Assembly (NCBI GenBank): GCA_003164305.1
Contig: PLSZ01000341.1
Coordinates: forward strand, 3,964-13,788
Direction: 5' to 3'
Source of the DNA: Acetobacteraceae bacterium
GTDB lineage: Bacteria > Pseudomonadota > Alphaproteobacteria > Acetobacterales > Acetobacteraceae
Length of the DNA: 9,825 nucleotides
Position 1 is the stretch's first letter, and each line of letters starts with the position of its first letter. Below, in pieces: positions 1-7,287 of the stretch. A program made the translations under genes and the position numbers. The notes beneath the pieces are model-generated. The model saw only the letters and a list, made by a program, of their open reading frames with translations, ran no database searches and was not told the DNA's origin.

Positions 1-240
1 GGCGCCCCCTCCTCATTCCCCCCAATGGATAGAGTCCAGAGGGCCTCGCCCGGAGCCTGCCCTCGCGCTTGACGCGCGGGGTGGGGTCCAGGGGGCAAAG
101 CCCCTGGCGGGTTCGAAGGGCGGAGCCCTCGCGCTTCTTCGCCGCACGCACCAGCCCATGGCACCAGAACCGCACGGCGGCTCCGGCCGAGGGTCGCCCA
201 TTCTCGCGCCAGTGACAGTTGAAAAAATCGCCACCGGCGT
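1..240. other. Gene-free stretch downstream of selB with GC-rich repeat
   Basis: I see no credible gene between the window edge and the selB stop. The sequence is dominated by GC-rich repeat-like motifs: GTCCAGAGGGCC near 34, then GGTCCAGGGGGCAAAGCCCC around 85-104, then GGCGGGTTCGAAGGGCGGAGC from about 106. The short minus-strand reading frame across it simply translates the repeat (PFEPARGFAPWTP) and is not a believable protein. Because selB is adjacent, I looked for a selC tRNA. I found no long acceptor stem and no UCA anticodon arm. Confidence 0.6.
88..107. repeat. GC-rich palindromic intergenic repeat unit
   Basis: CCAGGGGGCAAAGCCCCTGG folds as GGGGC/GCCCC over an AAA loop, extended by CCA/TGG with one bulged G. 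It is followed by GGCGGAGCCC-type sequence. From memory, motifs of this kind (GGGGGCAAAGCCCC next to GGCGGAGCCC) are dispersed between genes in Acetobacteraceae genomes. No T-run follows on either strand, so it is not a classical intrinsic terminator. A related core, GGGGGCAAGCCCC, lies at 8142-8154. Confidence 0.5.
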
Positions 241-2142
241 TCACCCCATCGCGTCCCGCGGCCGCCGCGCCACATGCCGCAGATCGCCGGCGCGCCGCGT
301 GACGCCGATCGCGTCCAGATACTCCAGCACGATAATCGTCAGATTGCGTCCGATGCCGGAGCGTTTGTTGAATTCGGCCGCCGTGAACCCGGCCTCTTCC
401 GATTCAGCGGCCAACGCATCGGCGACTTCGCCAAGCGCCAGGATCGTTTCGGGCAGGAAAAACCGGTTGCTGGCCACCGCCGCCAAACGTCCGAAACGCT
501 CGATGCGCAGCAGCAGCGCTTCCATGTCCTCTGGTGCCAGGCGCAATTCCGCCGCCAGTTCGCGCACTCTGGGCGGCCGCAGTCCGGCCGCGGCCAAAAT
601 CGCATGGACGCGCGTCCAGCGCGCCTCGTCCTCCGGCGCCAGCACCGGACTGTGTTCGGGCAATCGCCAGGACAATCCGTCGCGCGCGACGGTACCGCGG
701 GCGTGCAGCACGTTCAGCACCGCCTCGGCGATGTTGGGCGGCACTTCGCTGGCCCCACGCAACAGTTCGGCTTTGCCCAGACCCATGCGATCGGGATGCG
801 CCTGGTGCCACGCGGCCAAATGCCGGGTCAGGCTGTCGCGAACCCGCGCGATCGTTGCCGCGGAAACGAAAATCGGCGCCGCCTCGGACCCGATGCGGAG
901 CGTGCCGTCGTCCGCGGCCGGGGAGAACCCAATGGGCAGGTTCCGCGCGACGATGAAGCGCCGAAGGTCGGCCCATCCGTCCGCCGCCAGCAACGCCTGA
1001 AACGCCGTGCCGGAATCGGCCAGAGCGTGCGCTGACAGCGAGGCCGTACGCTGCTCCCGCCGCACGCGCCGGTCGGGTGAAAATGGATCGATGACATGGC
1101 CGCCGGCGACCACGCGTCCGGTCGATTCATCCCGCAGGATCAGCCGGTCACCATAAAGACACGCACTGGGCTTATCCAACGCGATGGTCACGACGCCGGT
1201 TGCTCCGGCCGCCAGATCGGATCCGTTTCGCACAAGCGCGCGCCCGGTCAGGCTCGCGGAACCGAAATGAACGTGCACGCGACCCGCGTGTTTCGGACCG
1301 CGGTCCTCCGTCGCGCGCAACAGCGCGTCGATCCGCGACGTCGGCGCGTGCAAAGCGGGATCGATCAGAAAATCGCCGCGTTTCAGTCTCGCGCGTTCGA
1401 TGCGCGGACCGGAGATCGCCAGCGCGCAACGATCGCCGGCCCGCGCGGCGGCGGCGGTTTCGTTGTGCACCTGAATGGCGCGCACCCGCGCCGCCAGCCG
1501 CGACGGCGACAGCAGCAACCGGTCGCCGACCGAAACAACGCCCGAGGCGACGGTTCCGGTCACCACCAGGCCGGCGCCGGCGGGCGAGAAACTCCGGTCG
1601 ATCGCCAGCCGGAAGCCGCCCGACGCGTCGCGCGCCCGGTGAGCGGCGGCTTTGGCTTCGATATGAGCCAGCACGGCGGCGATGCCGTCGCCGGTCACGC
1701 TCGAGGCTTCCAGCACCGGCGCGGCCGCGTAGCCGGCGCCGTCCAGCAACGCGCGCGCCGCGGATCGCGCGGCGTCGAGGCGCGCGTTATCGACCCGGTC
1801 GATCTTGCTGATCACCACTGTGATGTCGGTGACGCCGGTCAGCGACAGAATCGCCAGATGTTCTCGGGTCTGCGGCATCGGTCCGTCGTCGGCGGCGATC
1901 ACCAGCAGCACCGTCTCGATCGACAGCACGCCCGCGAGCATGTTCGACAGAAACCGTTCGTGCCCCGGAACATCGACGAAACCCACCGTCGCGCCGGACG
2001 GCATCCGCGCGTGCGCGAAGCCGAGGTCGATGGTCATGCCACGCTTTTTCTCTTCCGGCAGACGGTCCGCGTCGATCCCCGTCAACGCTCGGATCAGCGC
2101 GGTCTTGCCGTGATCGACGTGTCCGGCGAGCGCGATGATCAT
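241..2142 (-). CDS. selB: Selenocysteine-specific translation elongation factor SelB
   Basis: SelB is a GTPase that carries Sec-tRNA(Sec) to the ribosome at UGA codons followed by a SECIS hairpin. The 633-residue length is typical of the bacterial protein. Visible motifs are G1 GHVDHGKT (7-14), the switch I segment RGMTIDLGF (34-42), G3 DVPGHE (57-62) and a G4 motif SKID (112-115). Beta-barrel domains follow to about 350 and winged-helix repeats fill the C-terminus. The last winged helix reads SGIGRNLTIIVLEYLDAIG (595-613), characteristic of the SECIS-binding end of SelB. I start at ATG 2142 because homology begins at MIIALAGHVDHGKT. The frame stays open to 2337, but those 65 codons are repeat sequence. 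The ribosome-binding site is weak (AGGG, 6 nt upstream). No selA, selC or selD is visible nearby, although selA often precedes selB. Confidence in function is high. Confidence 0.96.
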   Translation of the reverse strand: MIIALAGHVDHGKTALIRALTGIDADRLPEEKKRGMTIDLGFAHARMPSGATVGFVDVPGHERFLSNMLAGVLSIETVLLVIAADDGPMPQTREHLAILSLTGVTDITVVISKIDRVDNARLDAARSAARALLDGAGYAAAPVLEASSVTGDGIAAVLAHIEAKAAAHRARDASGGFRLAIDRSFSPAGAGLVVTGTVASGVVSVGDRLLLSPSRLAARVRAIQVHNETAAAARAGDRCALAISGPRIERARLKRGDFLIDPALHAPTSRIDALLRATEDRGPKHAGRVHVHFGSASLTGRALVRNGSDLAAGATGVVTIALDKPSACLYGDRLILRDESTGRVVAGGHVIDPFSPDRRVRREQRTASLSAHALADSGTAFQALLAADGWADLRRFIVARNLPIGFSPAADDGTLRIGSEAAPIFVSAATIARVRDSLTRHLAAWHQAHPDRMGLGKAELLRGASEVPPNIAEAVLNVLHARGTVARDGLSWRLPEHSPVLAPEDEARWTRVHAILAAAGLRPPRVRELAAELRLAPEDMEALLLRIERFGRLAAVASNRFFLPETILALGEVADALAAESEEAGFTAAEFNKRSGIGRNLTIIVLEYLDAIGVTRRAGDLRHVARRPRDAMG

Positions 2143-2467
2143 GGCGGCCCTATACCCGCCGGCGGAGACTCCGACTCTCGCGCAAGCCGTCTCCGTGCCG
2201 TCATCCTCGGGCTCGACCCGAGGATCAGCCCGCACAGGGTCGGTGCCCGCCTCGGAATCGCGGTGCCTGCGTCGAGCGATCCTCGGGTCGAGCCCGAGGA
2301 TGACGGTTGAGAGGCCGGTACGTCGCTGTCCTGGCAAGTCGGTATTACAGCCTGACTGTCGCGGTGCGACCTGGCGTCTGACTCTGTCATCTCGTGATGC
2401 CAGGACGAAGATACGCGCATGTCACGATTGACGGCCTGCGCCGGCGCCGCCCGATCCGAGCCGCCAT
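2143..2467. other. 325-nt spacer between the lipoprotein gene and selB
   Basis: This is the gap on the minus strand between the stop of the Cys-rich lipoprotein gene (2468) and the selB start (2142). It contains the paired inverted repeat at 2198-2306. In 2307-2467 I see only short weak hairpins, such as GTCGC-GGT-GCGAC near 2358, and no convincing promoter. Reading frames crossing the gap translate the repeat (SSSGSTRGS or VILGLDPRI) and should be ignored. selB may be read from upstream or from a promoter I cannot recognise. Confidence 0.6.
2198..2306. repeat. Paired inverted repeat, 29-nt perfect arms, alphaproteobacterial VILGLDPRI-type element
   Basis: The arm at 2198-2226 is the exact reverse complement of 2278-2306, with 51 nt between them. 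Each arm is also a hairpin: ATCCTCGGG-CTCGA-CCCGAGGAT at 2203-2225, and ATCCTCGGG-TCGAG-CCCGAGGAT at 2279-2301, both with 9-bp stems. Translated, the arms give VILGLDPRI on one strand and SSSGSTRGS on the other. These are familiar spurious peptides from a dispersed repeat of many alphaproteobacterial genomes. It behaves like a REP-type or MITE-like element in a spacer. Transcribed, it could fold into one long cruciform-like stem or two short ones, and might slow transcription or protect mRNA ends. That effect is inference. Confidence 0.8.
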
Positions 2468-2995
2468 TTACGCGGGCGGACGCGAACCACTCAGGTCTCG
2501 CGCGCGGCTGGTGACACATTCATGAAACTGTGACGTCCGCCGCGGCGTGTTCTCCGTTCCCTTGAACAGCGCTTCGCAATACGTCAGCGCCTGGCCGACC
2601 GAGCCCTCCTGAACCCGCGACGGCGGCGTGAACATAAAGCCGTTCGCCTGGTGCCCCGGTTGCCAGCCAGCCGCCGTCATGCACGCCTGGAACGCGTGCG
2701 CCCGCGGCGCCTCATTCGTATCGAGGGTGGATTGAGCCTGCGGCAGATATCCCGACCCGATGATCGAGCAATTCGTTCCGCCCGCGGTAGGTTCGCACCA
2801 CTCGTTCGGCGCGCTGTAATACCCCGCGCGGCCCGCCGTCACCGGCGGAAACCGCGAGGTGGCGGCGCTGTCGCACCCCTCCGCCGCCGCCTCGAATTGC
2901 GCCTCCGTCGCTCCCGGGCGGGACCAGGATTGTCCGTACACGGCGCATCCCGCCACGGTGAATACCGCCGAGGTCACGAGCAGAATGCGCCGCAT
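2468..2995 (-). CDS. Cys-rich putative lipoprotein of unknown function
   Basis: I do not recognise the family of this 175-residue protein. The N-terminus is a lipoprotein signal: MRR, a short hydrophobic run (ILLVTSAVFTVAG) and a lipobox V-A-G-C with the lipidated Cys at 17. The mature part has six more Cys (41, 67, 76, 105, 140, 160), an even number that would suit disulfides in the periplasm. The segment AFQACMTAAGW (101-111) resembles the A-F-x-x-C-M-x-x-x-G-W motif in many small proteobacterial lipoproteins; FHECV (157-161) is a weaker echo. The start is ATG 2995. A strong AGGAG site lies 8 nt upstream, inside the end of the synthetase gene. Only 3 nt separate the synthetase stop from this ATG (TGA TCC ATG), so the two are almost certainly co-transcribed and probably translationally coupled. 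Confidence 0.8.
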   Translation of the reverse strand: MRRILLVTSAVFTVAGCAVYGQSWSRPGATEAQFEAAAEGCDSAATSRFPPVTAGRAGYYSAPNEWCEPTAGGTNCSIIGSGYLPQAQSTLDTNEAPRAHAFQACMTAAGWQPGHQANGFMFTPPSRVQEGSVGQALTYCEALFKGTENTPRRTSQFHECVTSRARDLSGSRPPA

Positions 2996-2998
2996 GGA

Positions 2999-5095
2999 TC
3001 AGTCTCCTACTTCAATGACCGCGTCGACCGCTAAGGCGCCTTCGCCCTCGGGCATCGCGAACACCGGGTTGAGGTCGATGGATTGCAACCGCGGACCGGC
3101 GGCGGCGGCGAAGGCTGACAGGCGCGACAACGTCTCCGCCAGCGCTTTCACGTCGGCTTTGGCGCGGCCGCGCGCGCCAAGCAGCAAAGGCGCTCCTTTG
3201 ATCGAGCGGATCATGTCCTCGGCGACATCGGCGCCGAACGGGCAGCGGCGGAACACGACGTCCTTCAGCACTTCAACGAAGATGCCTCCCAATCCGAACA
3301 TCGCCATCGGACCGAAGACCGGGTCTCGGTGAATGCCCAGAATGCACTCCACGCCGCCTTTGAGTTGTTTCGCGACCAGAACGCCGTCGAGTTTGGCGGC
3401 CGGCATCGCGCCTTTGGCACGGTCGAGCAACAGCGCGAAGCCGTCGCGCACCTCATTCGCGCTGGAAACATTCAGCAGCACGCCGCCGATTTCGGATTTG
3501 TGCAGGATATCCGCGGACAGGATTTTCATCACGACCGGATAACCAAACCGTTCCGCCGAAGCGACGGCCTGATCGGCGGTGGCGCATTCGGCCTCGGGCG
3601 CGGAAGCGATGCCGGCGGCCGCGAGCAAACGTTTCGCTTCGGCCTCGGTCGGCGTTTTCGCGGGCAATGTCACGGCGGGAACAACCGGCGCGGGCGCGGG
3701 TCCCGCGGCGGCGAAGGCGGCGCCGTAACGGCCCATCGCGTCGATCGCCACCACCGCGCGGGTCGGATCCTCATGCACCACCCAACCGTCGGCTTCCAGT
3801 TCGTCGCGCCGGTCCGGCGGCACGATGACCGACAACACATAGAGCCGGTCGGGATTTTCCGTCTTAACCATGTTCAGTTGCTCGCGGATCGCGGGCCAGC
3901 GGCGCGACGACGCGGTCATGCTGAAAAACCCGAGAACCGACGAATAGCCGCCGTCGCGCACCATCGATTCGGTGAATGTCTTGACCAGCGTGACGTCGTT
4001 CGACACCTGAGCGGTCGCGTCCACCGGATTGCGCGGCGCGCAGAACGGCACCAGATCGCGCAACTTCTTCTGCGCCGCGATCGGCATTTCCGGCATCGAC
4101 AACCCGAGACTTTCGGCCACGTCGGAGATCAGCACGCCGGCGCCGCCCGACACCGTGATCACACCCAACGTATTGCGCACCGGATAAATTTTGCGGGTCG
4201 CGGTGTGCGCGATGTCCAGCATTTCTTCCGAATTGCGGGCCCGATAGACGCCGAATTCGGCCATCACCGCCTCGGTCACCGCGTCGTCGCCGGCGATCGA
4301 CGCGGTGTGCGACTTCGCCGCTTTCGTCCCGAGTTCGCTGCGGCCGACCTTCTGCATCACGACCGGCTTTTTCGCCGCCCGCGCGACCTGCAAAGCCGCG
4401 ATCAGGCCTTCCGACTCCCGAATGCCCTCCGCGTAGACCGCGATCACATCGACCTCCGGGTTTTCCGCGAGCCAGCCGATGCACTCGCCCACCGTGACGT
4501 CGGCCTCGTTGCCGGTCATCACGCACAACGAGGCGCCGATGCCGCGGTTCCGCGCCAAAGTGTAAAGATGCGTGCCGTACGCGCCGGACTGGCTGGCGAT
4601 GCCGATGCGGCCCGGCACCGGCCAGCCGCTGTCGAACGATGAGGAGAACGTCGCATAATAAGCCCGCCGCGCGTCGAACACGCCAAGACAGTTCGGACCC
4701 AGAATGCGCATGCCGTACGAGCGCGCGGTGGCGACCATTTTGGCCTGCGCGATTTCTCCGGATTCATCCATTTCGGCGAAGCCGGCGGTGAACATGACGA
4801 TGGCCTTGCAGCCCTTCTTGCCGAGTTCCTCGACGGCGGGGGCGGCGACCTCGGCCGCGACGGCGACGATGGCGACATCCGGCGTTTCCGGCAGGTCGGC
4901 GATCGAGGGATACGCTTTCAGGCCTTGCACCTCGGCGCGGTTCGGATTGACCGGATACAGCGCGCCCTCGAACCCTTGCGACAACATGTAGGCGATCGGC
5001 CGGCCGGAAATGCGGGTCGGATCGGACGACGCGCCAAGGACGGCGACGGAACGAGGCGCCAGAAGCGGCGTCAGGCCGGAGAAGCGGCTGGACAT
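2999..5095 (-). CDS. ADP-forming acyl-CoA synthetase, alpha-beta fusion (acetate--CoA ligase family)
   Basis: This 698-residue cytoplasmic enzyme belongs to the NDP-forming acyl-CoA synthetase superfamily. It links an acyl acid to CoA with ATP giving ADP and phosphate, or runs in reverse. Domains in order are a CoA-binding Rossmann fold (about 8-145; GASSDPTRISG at 21-31, ILGPNCLGVFD at 131-141), succinyl-CoA-ligase-like domains (about 150-465), a Pro/Ala linker, and a C-terminal ATP-grasp domain (about 480-698). His263 in KSHTAS matches the phosphohistidine position of the family. H532 in HKSEIGGV is the conserved His of the ATP-grasp part. GGVECILGIHRDPVFGPMAM (580-599) is also family-typical. 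There is no GNAT domain, so this is not the Pat lysine acetyltransferase fusion. The acyl substrate cannot be told from sequence. The start at ATG 5095 has AAAGG 7 nt upstream. It is followed after 3 nt by a lipoprotein gene. Confidence 0.9.
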   Translation of the reverse strand: MSSRFSGLTPLLAPRSVAVLGASSDPTRISGRPIAYMLSQGFEGALYPVNPNRAEVQGLKAYPSIADLPETPDVAIVAVAAEVAAPAVEELGKKGCKAIVMFTAGFAEMDESGEIAQAKMVATARSYGMRILGPNCLGVFDARRAYYATFSSSFDSGWPVPGRIGIASQSGAYGTHLYTLARNRGIGASLCVMTGNEADVTVGECIGWLAENPEVDVIAVYAEGIRESEGLIAALQVARAAKKPVVMQKVGRSELGTKAAKSHTASIAGDDAVTEAVMAEFGVYRARNSEEMLDIAHTATRKIYPVRNTLGVITVSGGAGVLISDVAESLGLSMPEMPIAAQKKLRDLVPFCAPRNPVDATAQVSNDVTLVKTFTESMVRDGGYSSVLGFFSMTASSRRWPAIREQLNMVKTENPDRLYVLSVIVPPDRRDELEADGWVVHEDPTRAVVAIDAMGRYGAAFAAAGPAPAPVVPAVTLPAKTPTEAEAKRLLAAAGIASAPEAECATADQAVASAERFGYPVVMKILSADILHKSEIGGVLLNVSSANEVRDGFALLLDRAKGAMPAAKLDGVLVAKQLKGGVECILGIHRDPVFGPMAMFGLGGIFVEVLKDVVFRRCPFGADVAEDMIRSIKGAPLLLGARGRAKADVKALAETLSRLSAFAAAAGPRLQSIDLNPVFAMPEGEGALAVDAVIEVGD

Positions 5096-5193
5096 GAACG
5101 GACCTTTCCCAACGTTATGCGCGGCGCCGATGGCGGTCCGCGCGTTGGGCTCAGTCTGGCGCCGCCGTCACCGAACGGCAACCCAATGGGGCG

Positions 5194-5199
5194 ATTATA
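5194..5199 (-). promoter_or_regulatory. Possible -10 hexamer (TATAAT) for the acyl-CoA synthetase gene
   Basis: The minus strand carries an exact TATAAT here, in an AT-rich pocket (GTTATAATCG) unusual for this GC-rich DNA. It lies in the 116-nt gap between the small lipoprotein stop and the synthetase start, about 100 nt before ATG 5095. No recognisable -35 hexamer sits 16-18 nt upstream, so this is only a candidate. It would give a leader of about 90 nt. Confidence 0.3.
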
Positions 5200-5211
5200 A
5201 CGGGCCCGACG

Positions 5212-5553
5212 TCACTGACGCCGCATCTTGTCCGTGCTGGTGGCGGTGTTCGACGCGACGGTCTGGTTGGGGCCTTTGCACAGATAGGTCGCGCGGATCG
5301 TGCCCTCATCGCGCACGTTCAGGCTTTCCAGCACCGCCGTCTTACTGGTGCTGAACAACTGGCATTGTTGCGTCGCCGTGTCGTTGGCGGCCACCAGTTC
5401 GCCCGTTGGCTTCGCGCCGAAATCGAGCAATACGGAATCAGGATTGGACGCCACGAACTCAACGGTACGTCCGGGCCGCGACGAACCGAACATGCCACAC
5501 CCGCTCAGGGCACCAGCCACGCAGATCAGGCTTACGATAGTGGCGGTCCGCAT
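5212..5553 (-). CDS. Small putative lipoprotein of unknown function
   Basis: This 113-residue protein has a clear lipoprotein signal: MRTA, a hydrophobic run (TIVSLICVAGA) and a lipobox L-S-G-C with the lipidated Cys at 19. The mature part is short and hydrophilic with two further Cys (64 and 92), which could form one disulfide. TQQCQLFSTSKTAVLESL (61-78) resembles the A-x-x-x-C-x-x-x-x-K-x-A motif seen in small alphaproteobacterial lipoproteins. I do not recognise a named family. The frame is open up to 5652, but I chose ATG 5553. It puts the signal peptide at the N-terminus, and AAGGA lies 9 nt upstream. The gene is followed after 116 nt by the synthetase on the same strand, and is divergent from the UPF0149 gene. 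Confidence 0.78.
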   Translation of the reverse strand: MRTATIVSLICVAGALSGCGMFGSSRPGRTVEFVASNPDSVLLDFGAKPTGELVAANDTATQQCQLFSTSKTAVLESLNVRDEGTIRATYLCKGPNQTVASNTATSTDKMRRQ

Positions 5554-5623
5554 CAAACGTCGTCCTTCCGATGGATCGCGAGGCCAGGATCGGGACGATC
5601 CGGCATCGCATGAATGATGGGTA

Positions 5624-5652
5624 ACCGTATCCACTCCCATCGCCACTGGCAA
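5624..5652 (-). promoter_or_regulatory. Weak candidate promoter for the small lipoprotein gene
   Basis: On the minus strand, TTGCCA (5652-5647; five of six matches to the -35 consensus) is followed after 17 nt by TACGGT (5629-5624; three of six matches to -10). It would start transcription about 65 nt before ATG 5553. The -10 match is poor, so this is tentative. The rest of the 248-nt divergent spacer 5554-5801 holds nothing else I recognise. Confidence 0.22.
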
Positions 5653-5801
5653 GGCAAACGACTTCCCGGCATGCTATGGAGAGACCTTAACCCTGGAGCC
5701 TGTCACGCGGCCGCCACACCGGGCGCCGCGAGGCCGGAGCCACCAGACCCATCAACGCGTCCGGCGCCGCCCTCCGGCGGACGATGCGCGAGAGGACCGA
5801 T

Positions 5802-6434
5802 ATGATGATGCAGGACGACGATCCCGTCGATCTGGAGCCTTTGGGCGACTTCCTGGATTCAACCCGGGCGCCGGAAGCGTGCATGGACCTGTCGGAGCTG
5901 GATGGTTTCCTGGCCGGCCTCGCCGTGGGCCCCGATCCGGTGCCAACGGACGAATGGTTGCCGATGGTGTGGGACGACGAGGATCCCGAGTTCGAGGATC
6001 AGGCGGAAGCCGACCTCATTCTGGGCACCATGTTCGCGCGGTATAACGAGATCACCGAAGGGCTGGACGGCGCCGAGCCCGGCTACGACCCGGTTTATTG
6101 GCAGGACGCCACGGGGCGCACCGTGGTGGAGGACTGGACGGTCGGCTTCATGCGCGCGGTCGGCATGCGGCGCGAGGCGTGGGAGGGCGTGCTGGAAACC
6201 GCCGAGGGCGCCCGCCTGTTCATCCCCATCGTCGCGGTGGCCAGCCTCAGCAGCGACGACATCGAGCCGGAGGACATCGGCATTTCGACCCCGGACATGG
6301 ACGAGTTGCTGGCGCACGCCGATACCGTGCTGGCCGCCTGCGTGGTCGGATTGCATGCGTTCTGGCGGGAGCGGTCGTCCACCGCGAGGCCAAAGCTGAC
6401 ATTGCCGGCGTCGCGGACGCGCAAGCCGCATTAG
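5802..6434 (+). CDS. UPF0149 (YgfB/YecA-like) family protein
   Basis: This 210-residue acidic protein carries the UPF0149 signature: LDGFLAGLAVGP (33-44), EWLP (51-54), an acidic stretch with F64, LILGTMFARYNEI (72-84), and further on WTVGFMRAVGMRREAW. Members are mainly alpha-helical. The E. coli relative YgfB is linked to transcriptional regulation, but the biochemical role of most members is not known. Longer YecA-type members end in a Cys-rich SEC-C zinc motif. Here the tail is short and basic and lacks it. I prefer ATG 5802 to ATG 5784 because GAGAGG lies 6 nt upstream of 5802, while 5784 has no good site. ATGs at 5805 and 5808 are equally close, so the start is uncertain by one or two codons. 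The gene converges on the amidase gene with 21 nt between stop codons, and no T-run terminator is visible. Confidence 0.85.
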   Translation: MMMQDDDPVDLEPLGDFLDSTRAPEACMDLSELDGFLAGLAVGPDPVPTDEWLPMVWDDEDPEFEDQAEADLILGTMFARYNEITEGLDGAEPGYDPVYWQDATGRTVVEDWTVGFMRAVGMRREAWEGVLETAEGARLFIPIVAVASLSSDDIEPEDIGISTPDMDELLAHADTVLAACVVGLHAFWRERSSTARPKLTLPASRTRKPH

Positions 6435-6455
6435 ACTTCAGCGTCGCCGCCCGCG

Positions 6456-7184
6456 CTATGCGCTCTCCACCAGTGACGCCAACGCGTTCAGTCGCGCGAC
6501 GGTGCCGGCATCGGCCTGCCCGGTGACGGCTTCCGGCCGCCAATGGCGTTGAAACGCGCGCAGCACGGTTGACAAAGCGGGGTCCAACGCGCCCTCGGGC
6601 GCGACGTCGTAACCGATACGGGCCAGCGCCGCGCGCACCGGCCGTGATCCGACCGCGTCCCGGATCGCGTTGCCGGAGCCCAGATCGGGCACGCCGATGG
6701 GCCAGAGGCCGACGCCGTTGCGGGCGAGATCGTCCCAGCGGAATTTCTCTCCCGGATCTTCCTTGCGGTCCGGCGCCACGTCGCTGTGCGCGATGACGTT
6801 CCGTGCCGGAATACGATGGCGGGACAGGATCGACAGGCACAAATCGCAAACCGCCGCCATTTGCAGCACCGGAAACTCGCGATAGCCCCATTCGTGCCCA
6901 GGGTTGACGATCTCGATGCCGATGGATCGGCCGTTCAATGCGGTATGGCCTCGCCAGTACGACACGCCGGCATGCCACGCGCGCCGGTCCTCGGGCACCA
7001 GGCGGAAGATCGCGCCATCCTCATCGACCACGTAGTGCGAGGACACTTTCGCCGCCGGATCGCGCAGCCGGTCGATCGCCTCCCGCGCGGTCTTCATGCC
7101 GGTGTAATGCAGGATCAGAACATCCACCGGCGTCGGCCGTTCATCGTGGTTCGGACTCGGCTTTTCGCGAATTGACAGGCTCAC
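6456..7184 (-). CDS. N-acetylmuramoyl-L-alanine amidase, AmiD-type (Amidase_2 plus peptidoglycan-binding domain)
   Basis: This 242-residue zinc hydrolase should cut the bond between N-acetylmuramic acid and L-Ala of peptidoglycan or anhydro-muropeptides. The Amidase_2 domain spans about 15-155. Its presumed zinc ligands are H26 (ILHYTGM), H133 (IAHSDVAP) and D143 (KEDPG), with catalytic E91 (GIEIVNPG) and K141. The H-K-D spacing (133/141/143) equals that of E. coli AmiD (151/159/161). A C-terminal peptidoglycan-binding_1 fold (about 175-240) contains VLRAFQRHWRP. I see no signal peptide or lipobox, unlike E. coli AmiD, so it may be cytoplasmic like AmpD or be exported another way. The start is GTG 7184, supported by GGAGG 5 nt upstream. 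It lies 103 nt downstream of djlA on the same strand. Confidence 0.92.
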   Translation of the reverse strand: MSLSIREKPSPNHDERPTPVDVLILHYTGMKTAREAIDRLRDPAAKVSSHYVVDEDGAIFRLVPEDRRAWHAGVSYWRGHTALNGRSIGIEIVNPGHEWGYREFPVLQMAAVCDLCLSILSRHRIPARNVIAHSDVAPDRKEDPGEKFRWDDLARNGVGLWPIGVPDLGSGNAIRDAVGSRPVRAALARIGYDVAPEGALDPALSTVLRAFQRHWRPEAVTGQADAGTVARLNALASLVESA

Positions 7185-7201
7185 GCGAGCCTCCGTGACC
7201 G

Positions 7202-7238
7202 GGCCGCGCCCCGTCGCGCGCTACCCAACGGGGCGGCC
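7202..7238. other. Imperfect stem-loop between djlA and the amidase gene
   Basis: GGCCGCGCCCCGT (7202-7214) pairs with ACGGGGCGGCC (7228-7238) apart from a two-base bulge, over a 13-nt loop. It lies 18 nt upstream of the amidase GTG and 50 nt downstream of the djlA stop. No T-run follows on the minus strand, so it is a weak terminator or processing-site candidate at best. GC-rich sequence forms such pairings by chance. Confidence 0.3.
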
Positions 7239-7287
7239 GCTGACCATCTCGCGCGAGGCGGCCGGAAGGATCGCACGGCCGCCATCG

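Noticed and set aside
100..125. GGTTCGAA resembling a tRNA T-loop, possibly selC
   Set aside because: The flanking bases do not form a T-stem, and there is no acceptor stem, D-arm or UCA anticodon arm at tRNA-Sec spacing on either strand.
13..234. 73-codon minus-strand frame downstream of selB
   Set aside because: It begins with GTG without a clear ribosome-binding site and translates the GC-rich repeat (PFEPARGFAPWTP).
1096..2310. 404-codon plus-strand frame opposite selB
   Set aside because: It is an Arg/His/Gly-rich shadow of the strongly supported selB frame, with no recognisable domain.
2143..2337. 65-codon N-terminal extension of selB
   Set aside because: The extension encodes the intergenic repeat; homology and GTPase motif G1 begin at ATG 2142.
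3329..4642. 437-codon plus-strand frame opposite the acyl-CoA synthetase
   Set aside because: It has His/Arg-rich low-complexity composition and no motifs; it is antisense to a gene with clear catalytic motifs.
5784..5801. Upstream ATG 5784 as the UPF0149 start
   Set aside because: It has no good ribosome-binding site, whereas GAGAGG is well placed for ATG 5802.
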